The position numbers were made by a program, and so were the translations under genes. Positions 51,416-61,171 of a DNA stretch of 64,000 nt are shown in pieces. Under the pieces are notes generated by a model. That model had not been told where the DNA came from and did no database searches. It was given only the letters and a program-made list of their open reading frames with translations. Position 1 is the first letter of the stretch. Each line of letters opens with the position of its first letter. This DNA is from Asticcacaulis excentricus CB 48 (lineage in GTDB: Bacteria; Pseudomonadota; Alphaproteobacteria; Caulobacterales; Caulobacteraceae): positions 62,001 through 126,000 of the forward strand of contig NC_014817.1 in the NCBI RefSeq assembly GCF_000175215.2. Direction: 5' to 3'.

Positions 51416-52387
51416 ATGAGTGCGGATTTGAGGGTGCGGGTAGAAGCCATTGTGGATACGGGCCCCGCGGGCGAAGCGGGGGCTGTGCGCGTTTTCGATT
51501 TGCGACCAATAGACGGTCATTCCCTGCCGGCATTCGAGGCGGGTGCTCATATCGATATCGTGGTGCGCGAAGGACTGGTGCGGCAGTATTCACTTTTCAA
51601 TGCGCCGGATGAGACCCACCGCTATATGGTCGCCGTCGCGCTGGACGCCGCCACGCGCGGGGGCTCGAAACATCTACATGAATGGGTCGAATGCGGCGAC
51701 ATCCTGATTGTCAGCGCGCCGCGCTGCCACTTTCATCTGGTCGAGGACGCCCCGTTTTCCGTGTTTATCGCAGGCGGTATCGGCGTTACCCCCTTATGGG
51801 CGATGGCGCAGCGACTGCTGGCCTTGGGGCAGCCATTCAGTTTTCACTATGGCGCACGTAAGGCGGCAACCGCGCCGCTGCTCGATACCCTGCGTGAGAC
51901 CTTGGACACCAACGGCATTGCATTCGAAACGGCTTTCGAGGCCGATGGCGGGGCACGGCTGGATCTGGCTCGGATTATCGCAAATGCTCCCGAAGGCACT
52001 CACTTCTATGCCTGTGGACCCAGGGGCATGCTGGATGCCTATGTGGCGGCGGGGGCAGTGCGGCCATCCGAAACCATTCATTTAGAGCGCTTTGCCGGTG
52101 CGTCCGAGGCCGTCACGGAAGGTGGTTTCGAAGTCGAACTGGCGCGCACGGGCGGCGCGTTCACCGTGCCTGCGGGGCAGACCATCCTTGAGACCCTTAA
52201 ATCGCATGGGATCAATGTGCCGCACTCCTGTGCGGAAGGCATTTGCGGTGCATGCGAATGCAGGGTCATTGAAGGCACACCGGATCATCGGGACAGCGTC
52301 CTGACCGATGCCGAAAAAGCCTCCGGCCAGACCATGATGGTCTGTTGTTCCGGGGCGAAGTCTTCGCGCCTCGTGCTCGATTTGTAA
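51416..52387 (+). CDS. VanB/phthalate-dioxygenase-reductase-type ferredoxin reductase
   Basis: 323 residues from ATG 51416 (CGGAG ahead). FMN-binding barrel (EGLVRQYSLFNAP), NAD domain (FIAGGIGVTPLWAMA, YACGPRGMLDAY) and C-terminal 2Fe-2S ferredoxin with SCAEGICGACECR and a later Cys in MMVCCSG. Passes electrons from NAD(P)H to a Rieske oxygenase in two-component systems. No oxygenase is beside it; the one at 40876 is the likely partner and carries the same upstream palindrome. It is 10 bases ahead of the BASS transporter gene. Confidence 0.92.
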   Translation: MSADLRVRVEAIVDTGPAGEAGAVRVFDLRPIDGHSLPAFEAGAHIDIVVREGLVRQYSLFNAPDETHRYMVAVALDAATRGGSKHLHEWVECGDILIVSAPRCHFHLVEDAPFSVFIAGGIGVTPLWAMAQRLLALGQPFSFHYGARKAATAPLLDTLRETLDTNGIAFETAFEADGGARLDLARIIANAPEGTHFYACGPRGMLDAYVAAGAVRPSETIHLERFAGASEAVTEGGFEVELARTGGAFTVPAGQTILETLKSHGINVPHSCAEGICGACECRVIEGTPDHRDSVLTDAEKASGQTMMVCCSGAKSSRLVLDL

Positions 52388-52397
52388 GGGGCACAAA

Positions 52398-53390
52398 ATG
52401 GCTGCACCTCGCAAACCCCTCATTCAGGGCCTGGACCCGTTTATCGTCCTTATGCTGGGGCTGGTGATCCTGGCCAGTGTTCTGCCGGTCCGGGGACGGG
52501 CTGCGGTGACAATGGAAGTTGTTACCGACGCCGCCATTTTTCTTTTGTTCTTCCTGCATGGAGCCAAGTTATCGCGCGAGGCTGTCGTCGCGGGGTTGGC
52601 CAACTGGCGCGTTCACCTGCTCGTGCTGGCGACGACCTTCATTCTATTTCCGCTAATCGGGTTGGCCTTAAACGCCACGCTGGCGGCTTGGATCGCCCCG
52701 TCGCTCCTGAGCGGCTTTCTATTCCTGTGCCTGTTGCCATCGACGGTACAGTCGTCGATAGCCTTTACCGGGATCGCCGGAGGAAATGTCGCAGCAGCCG
52801 TTTGCAGCGCCTCGCTGTCGAATCTGCTGGGTATCGTTCTGACACCTATACTGGCCGGCGCTCTGATGGCCGGTACCGCCGAACACGTTGGCGGTGTGTC
52901 GTTCGATGCGGTTCAGAAAATCGCCTCGCAATTGCTTCTGCCTTTTGTACTTGGCCACTTGTCACGACCATGGACCGGCGGTTTCATTGATCGGCACAAG
53001 CTATGGATCGGACGTGTGGATCGAAGCTCTATCCTTCTGGTCGTCTACACCGCTTTCTCGGCTTCGATCGTCGAGGGATTGTGGTCGAAGGTGAGCGTTG
53101 GCGATCTGGTTGCGGTGCTGGTGGTCGCATGTGGTGTGCTTGCCTTGATCCTAACAGGCACGTGGTATGTTTCAGGATGGCTCGGTTTTTCACATAAGGA
53201 TCGTATCGTCATTCTGTTTTGCGGTTCTAAAAAGAGTTTAGCCTCTGGTGTGCCCATGGCCTCTATACTGTTCCCGGCTTCGGTTCTCGGCCCAATTATA
53301 TTGCCGTTGATGGTTTTCCATCAGATCCAACTCATATCCTGCGCAGTTATTGCTCAGAGACTAAACATGAAAAATGGCCCGGTAAATTAA
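52398..53390 (+). CDS. Bile acid:sodium symporter family (BASS/YocS-type) transporter
   Basis: 330 residues with about ten hydrophobic segments, containing FLLFFLHGAKLSREAVVAG, CLLPSTVQSSIAFTGIAGGNVAAAVCSASLSN and CGSKKSLASGVPMASI, hallmark blocks of the SBF-like branch. Probably takes an organic acid into the cell with sodium. Cotranscribed with the reductase, so it may import the Rieske substrate. Last gene of the cargo block. Confidence 0.9.
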   Translation: MAAPRKPLIQGLDPFIVLMLGLVILASVLPVRGRAAVTMEVVTDAAIFLLFFLHGAKLSREAVVAGLANWRVHLLVLATTFILFPLIGLALNATLAAWIAPSLLSGFLFLCLLPSTVQSSIAFTGIAGGNVAAAVCSASLSNLLGIVLTPILAGALMAGTAEHVGGVSFDAVQKIASQLLLPFVLGHLSRPWTGGFIDRHKLWIGRVDRSSILLVVYTAFSASIVEGLWSKVSVGDLVAVLVVACGVLALILTGTWYVSGWLGFSHKDRIVILFCGSKKSLASGVPMASILFPASVLGPIILPLMVFHQIQLISCAVIAQRLNMKNGPVN

Positions 53391-53742
53391 CGCTGATCAT
53401 TTCTGTGGTTCGACCACGTAACCTCGTAAGGCTCTGAAGTTGACTGACTGAGCCCGTTGATTGTCTTTGAAAATATTTTTCAAAACTCGCTTCAATCATG
53501 GCTGTGGCCGTCGTGCCGGGCGAACCATATTCGCATACCACAGAGTGAATGTTCCCATACACATTCAAAGGCCTGTCCTATGACTTGTGCGCTGGGAACT
53601 CCGCGATTGGTAGGTTCCCGAAGGACTCCGATCACCCTTCACGTCGGTCAGATGCGGCGTAAGCGTGATAGGAGATTTGACCCTAAAGCCTGATCTTGCA
53701 CTGAAAGCGCGATTGTGGTTCGCGCGCATCAGGACAAGTGTG
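53391..53742. other. Right border of the cargo block, upstream of traG
   Basis: 350 bases without a supported gene, AT-richer than either side. TTTGAAAA-TA-TTTTTCAAA at 53466-53484 is a near-perfect inverted repeat. The traG frame is open back to 53665, but conservation probably begins at 53743. I could not find a direct repeat of the left border (30358-30630) here. Confidence 0.45.
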
Positions 53743-55845
53743 GTGACGCCAACGAAATTCCTCATCGGTCAGATCGGTCTGGTCCTCGGGATTGTCATCC
53801 TTGGGATGTGGGCATCGACGCAATGGGCGGCGCATCAACTGGCCTACCAAGCGCAATTGGGCGCGCCGTGGTTTCGAGTGTCAGGCTGGCCGCTTTATCG
53901 CCCCTGGCAGCTATTCGTCTGGTGGTTTCAATATGAAGCCTATGCGCCGGCTGTTTTCCATCGCTGTGGCCTTATGGCGGCATCAAGCGGCGGGCTGGGT
54001 TGCGTTGCGGCTGTGGCTGGGTCGTTATGGCGCGCCCGTCAGTCGCGACGCGTCACGACCTATGGCTCGGCGCGTTGGGCATCTTTGGATGAGGTGAGCA
54101 GAGCGGGTGTTCTCCGCGAACGCGGTGTTTTTCTGGGTCGGCTCGGCCCGGACTATCTGCGCCATGATGGCCCGGAACACATTCTGGCGTTTGCGCCTAC
54201 GCGGTCAGGTAAGGGCGTCGGGCTCGTGGTGCCGACCCTTCTCTCATGGACCGGTTCCGTCATTGTCCATGACATCAAAGGCGAAAACTGGGATCTGACA
54301 GCGGGGTGGCGGTCGAGGTTCTCCCATGCCGTCCTGTTTAATCCGACTGACCTGCGCTCAGCACGCTACAACCCCCTTCTGGAAGTGCGCAAAGGCATCA
54401 ATGAAGTGCGCGATGTTCAGAATATCGCCGACATCCTGGTCGATCCGGAAGGGTCGCTTGAGCGGCGTTCCCACTGGGAAAAAACCAGTCATTCCCTGCT
54501 GGTAGGCGCCATTCTTCATGTGCTTTACGCTGAACCGGATAAGACGCTGGCCTGCGTGGCCCGGTTCCTCTCCGACCCCGACCGCTCTCTGGTAGATGCA
54601 ATGAACTGCATGCTTGCCACCAATCATTTAGGGGGCGAGGGGGAACCGCCGCGTGTGCATCCGGTCGTCGCGTCGGCCGCCCGGGACATCCTCAACAAAG
54701 CCCCGAACGAACGCTCAGGTGTGCTCTCGACAGCCATGTCCTTCCTAGGCCTCTATCAGGATCCGGTCGTGGCCGCGACGACATCCACCTGTGACTGGCG
54801 TATCGCGGATCTGGTCAACGCCGAGAGCCCGGTGTCCCTCTATTTGGTGATCCCACCGTCAGACATTTCGCGCACCAAACCTCTGGTCCGTCTGATGCTG
54901 AATCAGATCGGGCGTCGGCTGACCGAACGGCTCGAAGGTGATCCCGCCAAGCGCAACCGTCATCAATTGTTGATGATGCTTGATGAGTTCCCGGCTCTCG
55001 GCCGTCTCGACTTCTTTGAGACCGCGCTCGCCTTCCAGGCCGGCTACGGCATCCGGGCCTATCTGATTGCGCAATCCCTGAACCAGATATCGAAAGCCTA
55101 TGGAGAGAACAATTCCATCCTCGACAACTGCCACGTCCGAATTGCGTTTTCCTCAAATGACGAGCGGACAGCCAAGCGCATATCCGATGCACTCGGCACC
55201 GCCACCGAACAGCGCGCCCAGCGCAATTATGCCGGCCACCGTCTGGCACCCTGGTTGTCTCACGTCATGGTCTCGCGTCAGGAAACGGCACGACCACTTC
55301 TGACGGCGGGGGAAGTGATGCAACTGCCACCGAGCGATGAGCTTGTGCTGGTCTCCGGTTTGCCGCCCATCCGGGCCAAAAAGCTGCGCTATTACGAGGA
55401 TACGAACTTCCGCTCTCGCCAGCTGCCGGCGCCCGTCCTCAGCACAGACTCGTATCGGGACGTGCCACCTTTACGGCCTAACGACTGGGAACATCAGATC
55501 CGTTTCACTGATGCTCGCCTGATCGCGACACTATCCGTGGCCAATGGGGATGTCCCTCAGTCGGATACGATCAATGAGAGTGATACTGACTCCGCGGGTC
55601 ACGACGTCAAACCCGCGTCTGTCGATGCCGAGGTGACCGCCCCTGGCACCACAAACGAGGCGGAAGCCGCTGGCGACTCCCAGCATTTGACGCACCTACG
55701 AACGATAGCCGCCATCACAAAGGCCGGGTGCGTCAGAGAGCAAGCAAAAACTCTGGCCAAAGGCCGAAAGGGAAGCCGGGGGAAGTTGGCCGGTAAGGAG
55801 AGCCAGACCCACGATTTGTTCGTGGAGCAGGGAGGTGTCGCATGA
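53743..55845 (+). CDS. traG: TraG/VirD4 coupling protein
   Basis: 700 residues from GTG 53743, chosen because AGGAC lies 7 bases ahead and the conserved start MTPTKFLIGQIG begins there; the frame is open from 53665. Two N-terminal membrane segments, Walker A FAPTRSGKGVGLVVP near residue 153, VIVHDIKGENWDLT, Walker B LLMMLDEFPALG, then a Glu/Ala/Lys-rich tail after about residue 600. Couples the relaxase-DNA complex to the trb channel. The stop overlaps the next start (ATGA). Confidence 0.92.
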   Translation: MTPTKFLIGQIGLVLGIVILGMWASTQWAAHQLAYQAQLGAPWFRVSGWPLYRPWQLFVWWFQYEAYAPAVFHRCGLMAASSGGLGCVAAVAGSLWRARQSRRVTTYGSARWASLDEVSRAGVLRERGVFLGRLGPDYLRHDGPEHILAFAPTRSGKGVGLVVPTLLSWTGSVIVHDIKGENWDLTAGWRSRFSHAVLFNPTDLRSARYNPLLEVRKGINEVRDVQNIADILVDPEGSLERRSHWEKTSHSLLVGAILHVLYAEPDKTLACVARFLSDPDRSLVDAMNCMLATNHLGGEGEPPRVHPVVASAARDILNKAPNERSGVLSTAMSFLGLYQDPVVAATTSTCDWRIADLVNAESPVSLYLVIPPSDISRTKPLVRLMLNQIGRRLTERLEGDPAKRNRHQLLMMLDEFPALGRLDFFETALAFQAGYGIRAYLIAQSLNQISKAYGENNSILDNCHVRIAFSSNDERTAKRISDALGTATEQRAQRNYAGHRLAPWLSHVMVSRQETARPLLTAGEVMQLPPSDELVLVSGLPPIRAKKLRYYEDTNFRSRQLPAPVLSTDSYRDVPPLRPNDWEHQIRFTDARLIATLSVANGDVPQSDTINESDTDSAGHDVKPASVDAEVTAPGTTNEAEAAGDSQHLTHLRTIAAITKAGCVREQAKTLAKGRKGSRGKLAGKESQTHDLFVEQGGVA

Positions 55846-56252
55846 CCGCTAAAAAGGTTCGACATCAATTGTTCCTGGGCCCAGAGGTCAGCGCGCGTTT
55901 AGAGACGCTGGCCGCTAAACCCGGCATGAACAAATCCGCGATCCTGTCGGATGCCGTAACCGCGTGGCTTGAGCGCCGTGCCTCCAACGAACTTGACGCG
56001 CATTTCGGCAAGCGGCTGGACCGTCTGTCCGTGCAGCTGAACCGTATGGAGCGCGATCAGCTTATCCTACTTGAAAGCCTCGCCCTGTTTATCCGGCTCA
56101 CGCTTCTGCGGGATGCCCATTTGCCAGAAGCCGACGCGGCCACCCGTGCGCTGGCACGCGCGCGCTACGAGGGCTTTGTCGCGCAGGTCGGCCGTATAAT
56201 TGCCACCGGTCAGTCGTCGCTCAATCCCACCTCTTCCAGGGAGGGCGAGTGA
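55842..56252 (+). CDS. CopG/ribbon-helix-helix-type protein between traG and trbB
   Basis: 136 residues. N-terminal RHH-like segment (KKVRHQLFLGPEVSARLETLAAKPGMNKSAILSDAVTAWLERR), then a long amphipathic helix. Small proteins of this type regularly sit between traG and trbB in these elements and may repress the transfer operon. Overlaps traG by four bases and trbB by one base. Confidence 0.87.
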   Translation: MTAKKVRHQLFLGPEVSARLETLAAKPGMNKSAILSDAVTAWLERRASNELDAHFGKRLDRLSVQLNRMERDQLILLESLALFIRLTLLRDAHLPEADAATRALARARYEGFVAQVGRIIATGQSSLNPTSSREGE

Positions 56253-57277
56253 TGGACCCATTATCGATATCCCATCAGCGCCTGCGGGCCATGTTGCGGA
56301 CCGCCATGGGGGAGGGGCTGGCCGCCGCCCTGGCCGATCCCGCCGTGTTTGAAATTCTCGTCAATCCCGATGGCACCGTCCGCTTTGATCGGGCCAGTGA
56401 AGGACGGGTGTTGTGTGACCTCATGATGCCTCCGGCAGAGGCCGAACGGATTATCCGCCTGGTAGCGAGCCATGTCCGTACTGAGATCCATCCAGACTCC
56501 CCCATCGTCAGTGCCGAATTGCCCATGTCTGCCGATGGCACGGGCGGAGAACGCTTCGAGGGCCTGTTGCCGCCGGTCTCGCGCGGCCCGTGCTTCTCGA
56601 TCCGCAAGCCCGCCTATCGCCTCTTCGGTCTCGAGGACTATGTGTCGGCCTGCGTCATGACGAAGGCTCAGGCGGAGGTCTTACGGCGCGCGGTGTGTTC
56701 GCGCCAGAATATCCTCGTGGCCGGCGGCACAAGCTCCGGCAAGACGACCCTGACCAACGCCCTTTTGGCAGAGGTCGCCGCCCTGGGTGAGAGGGTCGTA
56801 TTGATTGAGGACACGCGCGAACTGCGCTGCGCAGCGGAAGATGTCGTCGAATTGCGCACCCGGCCCGGTCATATCGCCTTGGGTGATCTCGTCCGCTCCA
56901 CCCTGCGTCTGCGGCCTGACCGCATCGTCGTCGGGGAGGTGAGGGGGGCGGAAGCGCTCGACCTTCTCAAGGCCTGGAACACCGGCCATCCCGGCGGAAT
57001 CGCGACGCTGCACGCCAATTCGGCCAAAGGGGCCCTGTTTCGCCTGGAACAGCTCGTTCAGGAAGCCGTGACCCATGTGCCGTCGGCCCTCATCGCCGAA
57101 GCCGTAGACGTCATCGTGTTCATCCGCGGGGCCGACCCACAGACCGGCATCCCTCGCCACGTCGCTGAAATCGTCGGGGTCGATGGCCTCGATGCCTGCG
57201 GCGGTTACGTCCTTCGCCCGATGCTTCCACTCGGGGAAGAGCCTGGTATCGCGCGTTCAACCCTTATGGAGATATAG
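56252..57277 (+). CDS. trbB: TrbB, VirB11-type secretion ATPase
   Basis: 341 residues from ATG 56252 (TGATG overlap; GGAGGG 7 bases upstream). Walker A VAGGTSSGKTTLTNAL near residue 157, then VLIEDTRELRC (Asp box), RTRPGHIALGDLVRSTLRLRPDRIVVGEVRGAEALDLLKAWNTGHPGG (Walker B and His box). Hexameric ATPase at the base of the transfer channel. The stop touches the trbC start. Confidence 0.95.
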   Translation: MDPLSISHQRLRAMLRTAMGEGLAAALADPAVFEILVNPDGTVRFDRASEGRVLCDLMMPPAEAERIIRLVASHVRTEIHPDSPIVSAELPMSADGTGGERFEGLLPPVSRGPCFSIRKPAYRLFGLEDYVSACVMTKAQAEVLRRAVCSRQNILVAGGTSSGKTTLTNALLAEVAALGERVVLIEDTRELRCAAEDVVELRTRPGHIALGDLVRSTLRLRPDRIVVGEVRGAEALDLLKAWNTGHPGGIATLHANSAKGALFRLEQLVQEAVTHVPSALIAEAVDVIVFIRGADPQTGIPRHVAEIVGVDGLDACGGYVLRPMLPLGEEPGIARSTLMEI

Positions 57278-57637
57278 ATGTTCAAAACCCTGTTTCATTC
57301 GCCGGTGCCGGGTTGGCGACCGGACGCCCTCGAAAAACCACTCGCCGCTTTGGGGCTGTTGGGCCTTTGGATCGGTCTGTCCCCCGCCGCACAGGCAGCG
57401 GGCTCGGGCATGCCGTGGGAAGGGCCGCTTCAGCAGATCCTCGACAGTGTCCAGGGGCCCGTCGCCAAGATCATCGCGGTCATGGTGATTATCGTCGCGG
57501 GCCTGACCCTGGCCTTTGGCGAGACCTCTGGCGGCTTCCGCAAGCTCGTACAGATCGTCTTTGGTCTGTCGATCGCCTTTGCCGCCTCCTCCTTCTTCCT
57601 TAGCTTCTTCAGCTTCGGTGGGGGGGCCGTCATCTGA
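57278..57637 (+). CDS. trbC: TrbC, conjugative pilin
   Basis: 119 residues. Long signal segment (about 1-41, ending AAQAA), then two hydrophobic helices (IIAVMVIIVAGLTLAFG, IVFGLSIAFAASSFFLSFF), as in VirB2/TrbC pilins. In RP4 the pilin is cyclised by TraF; a TraF homologue lies at 24262. The stop overlaps the trbD start by one base. Confidence 0.9.
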   Translation: MFKTLFHSPVPGWRPDALEKPLAALGLLGLWIGLSPAAQAAGSGMPWEGPLQQILDSVQGPVAKIIAVMVIIVAGLTLAFGETSGGFRKLVQIVFGLSIAFAASSFFLSFFSFGGGAVI

Positions 57638-57900
57638 TGGCCAGCCGCGTCGAGGGCTTCGATGTCCCCCTGCACCTATCCCTCACGCAACCCCTGCTGT
57701 TGGGTGGCGCGCCACGGACCCTGGCGATTGCCAACGGGACCGTGGCCGCCGCCCTAGGCCTCGGCCTGCAGATGTGGCTGCCCGGTCTCGGCCTTTGGCT
57801 GATCGGGCATACCCTGGCCGTCTTTGCCGCCCGTTACGATCCCGATTTTGTGCCTGTCCTCCTGCGCCACCTCCGCCAGAAAGGCTATTTCGCATGCTGA
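57637..57900 (+). CDS. trbD: TrbD, VirB3-type inner membrane protein
   Basis: 87 residues, with one long hydrophobic stretch or hairpin in the middle (LAIANGTVAAALGLGLQMW..., LGLWLIGHTLAVFA). The size and place between trbC and trbE are diagnostic. The last seven bases overlap trbE. Confidence 0.88.
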   Translation: MASRVEGFDVPLHLSLTQPLLLGGAPRTLAIANGTVAAALGLGLQMWLPGLGLWLIGHTLAVFAARYDPDFVPVLLRHLRQKGYFAC

Positions 57901-60314
57901 ATCTGCGCCAATACCGCCAGACGGCCGATCGTTTGTCCGATCATTTGCCCTGGGTCGCACTCGTCGCGCCGGGCGTCATCCTCAACAAAGACGGCAGCTT
58001 TCAACGTACGATCCGCTATCAGGGCCCGGACCTCGAAAGTGCCACGCCCGCCGAACTGGTCAGCGTCACCGCTCGTGTCAACAATGTGCTGCGTCGGTTC
58101 GGAACCGGCTGGGCGCTGTTCTTTGAAGCCCGCCGCGCCCCGGCCATGCGCTATCCGGCACCCGGTGCCGAAACCGGGATAGCCCGCCTGATCGATGAAG
58201 AGCGCCGCGCGGCCTTCGAAGGGGAGGCCGAGGCGCACTTCGAGAGCCAATACTATCTGACCTTCGTCTTCATGCCTCCCGCCGATGTTCTGTCTCGCGC
58301 CAGCCAGGCGCTGATTGAGACCCCTGATACTGAGCCGGGAACAGAGACGCGCCGGGACTGGAAACGCGAACTTCAGATGTTCGTCAATCGCACGAACGCC
58401 GCTATCGATCTGTTGGCCGGGATCATGCCGCGGGTCGAACCGTTAGACGATGCAGAGACCCTGACCTATCTGCACAGCACCGTCTCAACAAAGTCCCATC
58501 GCGTGGCCGTGCCCGCTATCCCCGTTTATCTTGACGCCATCCTTGTCGATACGCCGCTTAACGGTGGCCTGTCGCCCCGGCTGGGTGAACAGCATATCCG
58601 CACCATCACGGTACTGGGTTTCCCAAACCACACCCATCCGGGACTTCTTGATGCCCTGAATCATCTGGCCTTCGGCTATCGCTGGACAACCCGCTTTATT
58701 GCGCTCGACAAGGAAACCGCCGTCAAAACCCTGACCAAGGTGCGCCAACAGTGGTTCAACAAGCGCAAGTCCGTCACCGCCATGCTGCGCGAGGTGATGT
58801 ATGCGCAAGCCTCGCCTCTGACCGACACCGATGCCGACAACAAGGTGGCTGATGCCGACGCGGCCCTTCAGGCACTGGGCGGCGATCACGTCAGCTTTGG
58901 CTATCTCACCACGACGATCTCAGTGTTCGATACTGACGCCCACATGGCCGATGAAAAGGTCAGGGTAGTGGAGCAGGCGGTAAATAGCCTGGGCTTCACC
59001 ACGTTTCGGGAGACCCTGAACGCCGTCGAAGCATGGCTTGGCTCACTGCCCGGGCACCTCTACGCCAATGTGCGTCAGCCGCTGATCCACTCGCTCAATC
59101 TGGTTCACCTGATGCCGCTCTCAGCTGTCTGGGCGGGGCCTGAGCGCAATAGCCATCTCGATGGGCCACCCTTGCTGCATGCGGTGAGTTCGGGGGCAAC
59201 GCCGTTCCGCCTCTCGACCCATGTCGGTGACGTTGGGCATATGATGGTTCTGGGGCCAACGGGGGCGGGCAAGTCGGTCTTGCTGGCTTTTCTGGCGCTA
59301 CAGTTCCAACGCTATGCGGGGGCGCAGACTTTCATTTTCGACAAGGGCGGCTCGGCAAGGGCCGCCGCCCTCGCTATGAACGGCAAGCACCATGCCCTCG
59401 GACGAACCGCAGCCCTGTCGTTTCAGCCCTTGTCTATGATCGACGATCCGGACGAGCGTACCTGGGCACTGGAATGGATTTTAAGCCTTCTCCTCAATGA
59501 GAAGGTCGAGGTGACCCCTGATATCAAGGCCGCCGTTTGGACCGCGCTCAATAATCTGGCAGCGGCCCCTATGGGCGAGCGCACCTTGACCGGGCTAAGT
59601 GTCCTGCTCTCGTCCAATGCGTTGAAGCAGGCTTTGGCTCCCTATACGCTTGAGGGCGCTTACGGGCAGTGTCTGGATGCGGACTGCGATGGGCTCGATC
59701 TGGCGCCCATCCATTGTTTTGAGACCGAAGACCTGATGGGCGATGCCGGTCTGGTGGCCCCTGTCCTGACCTATCTGTTCCACCGACTGGAAGCCCGCTT
59801 CGATGGGCGGCCCACGCTACTGATCCTTGATGAGGCCTGGGTCTTTCTCGATAATCCGCAGTTTGCGGCCCGCCTTCGGGAATGGCTTAAGGTCCTGCGC
59901 AAGAAGAATGTCAGCGTGGTGTTTGCCACCCAGTCTTTGGCCGACATCGCCGACAGCGCGATTGCCCCCGCCATTATCGAGTCCTGCCCGCAGCGGCTCT
60001 TCCTGCCCAATGAGCGCGCGGCCGAGCCGCTCTCGCAGGCGGCCTATCAGCGCATGGGTCTCAATGCCCGCCAAATCGAGCTGATCGCTCAGGCCATACC
60101 CAAACGCCAATATTATCTGCAATCTCGCAAAGGAAACCGACTGTTCGATCTGAACCTCGGCCCGCTCGCCCTGTCCGTCTGTGCTGCGGCGTCGCCCGAG
60201 GATCAACGCTTGATCGATAGGGTGGTGGAGGCCGAAGGGCCCGAACAGTTCGCCCCCGCCTATCTGGCGGCGCGGGGTTTATCCTGGGCGGCCGATCTCC
60301 TGAAACCTCCGTAG
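57894..60314 (+). CDS. trbE: TrbE, VirB4-type secretion ATPase
   Basis: 806 residues from ATG 57894 (start MLNLRQYRQTADRLSDHLPW); the open frame extends upstream without meaning. CagE/TrbE N-terminal domain, Walker A LGPTGAGKSVLLAF near residue 453, Walker B LLILDEAWVFLDN near 641, then VFATQSLADIADS. Drives pilus assembly and substrate passage. Confidence 0.95.
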   Translation: MLNLRQYRQTADRLSDHLPWVALVAPGVILNKDGSFQRTIRYQGPDLESATPAELVSVTARVNNVLRRFGTGWALFFEARRAPAMRYPAPGAETGIARLIDEERRAAFEGEAEAHFESQYYLTFVFMPPADVLSRASQALIETPDTEPGTETRRDWKRELQMFVNRTNAAIDLLAGIMPRVEPLDDAETLTYLHSTVSTKSHRVAVPAIPVYLDAILVDTPLNGGLSPRLGEQHIRTITVLGFPNHTHPGLLDALNHLAFGYRWTTRFIALDKETAVKTLTKVRQQWFNKRKSVTAMLREVMYAQASPLTDTDADNKVADADAALQALGGDHVSFGYLTTTISVFDTDAHMADEKVRVVEQAVNSLGFTTFRETLNAVEAWLGSLPGHLYANVRQPLIHSLNLVHLMPLSAVWAGPERNSHLDGPPLLHAVSSGATPFRLSTHVGDVGHMMVLGPTGAGKSVLLAFLALQFQRYAGAQTFIFDKGGSARAAALAMNGKHHALGRTAALSFQPLSMIDDPDERTWALEWILSLLLNEKVEVTPDIKAAVWTALNNLAAAPMGERTLTGLSVLLSSNALKQALAPYTLEGAYGQCLDADCDGLDLAPIHCFETEDLMGDAGLVAPVLTYLFHRLEARFDGRPTLLILDEAWVFLDNPQFAARLREWLKVLRKKNVSVVFATQSLADIADSAIAPAIIESCPQRLFLPNERAAEPLSQAAYQRMGLNARQIELIAQAIPKRQYYLQSRKGNRLFDLNLGPLALSVCAAASPEDQRLIDRVVEAEGPEQFAPAYLAARGLSWAADLLKPP

Positions 60315-60410
60315 GCGCCTTACCCGTCACACCCCTGATCATTTCCGATCCACTTTGAGGCCAGCCGCAGCAGGTCACGCCCTCCCTTTGCCCATATTCG
60401 GAGTCTTCCC

Positions 60411-61136
60411 ATGTCCCACAACGCTTTGCGTCGCTTCTCCATCGCCCTGATGATGGGCGCGTCGCTCGCGGGCCTGTCTGCGCCGGTATCCGCCCAGATC
60501 GCTGTCTTCGACCCGACCAACTACACCCAGAATATCCTGCAGGCGACGCGCGCCCTTCAGACAATCAACAACCAGATCCAGTCGCTGCAGAACGAAGCAC
60601 AGATGATCCGCGACATGGCGACCGAGTTGAAGCGTCTCGATGTCTCCGCATTGCTGAAGCTCAACAAGGATATCGCCGCAATCAACGACCTGATGAAGGA
60701 AGCCAAGGGCATTGCCTTCACGCTGTCACAGACGCGCGCCGCGCTTAAGGCTCAGTTTCCGCAGGGCTACGATTTATCGATCTCAGGCAGAGGGTTATCG
60801 GCGCAAGCTGACGCCCGTTGGCACAGCGCCATGGATGCGTTTCAGCAGACGCTTCTGGTGCAATCTCAGATCTCGGAAGCCCTGCAGTCTGATGCCGGTA
60901 CGCTGAATGATCTGGTTCGCGCCTCAGAGTCAGCCGACGGCGGCTTGCAGGCCCAGCAGGCGGCCAATCAGCTGTCCGCCCTTGTGGCCAAGCAGCAGAT
61001 GCAGATCACGGCGCTGATGGCCGCCCAGTACCGGGCCGAAGCGCTCGATGCAGCAAGGAAGGCCGAAGGGGAGGCCGCCGCCAGGGCGGCTACCCGGAAG
61101 TTCCTCGGTTCCGGCAAGGCCTATACGGCGCAGTAA
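60411..61136 (+). CDS. trbJ: TrbJ, VirB5-type pilus-tip protein
   Basis: 241 residues. Signal peptide about 1-29 (ending PVSAQ), then IAVFDPTNYTQNILQATRALQTINNQIQSLQNEAQM, the typical TrbJ opening, and long coiled-coil-like helices rich in Gln and Ala. Periplasmic, thought to sit at the pilus tip. Confidence 0.93.
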   Translation: MSHNALRRFSIALMMGASLAGLSAPVSAQIAVFDPTNYTQNILQATRALQTINNQIQSLQNEAQMIRDMATELKRLDVSALLKLNKDIAAINDLMKEAKGIAFTLSQTRAALKAQFPQGYDLSISGRGLSAQADARWHSAMDAFQQTLLVQSQISEALQSDAGTLNDLVRASESADGGLQAQQAANQLSALVAKQQMQITALMAAQYRAEALDAARKAEGEAAARAATRKFLGSGKAYTAQ

Positions 61137-61171
61137 GCGCGACAAATCAATCGCTTGGCTGGGTATTCCTC

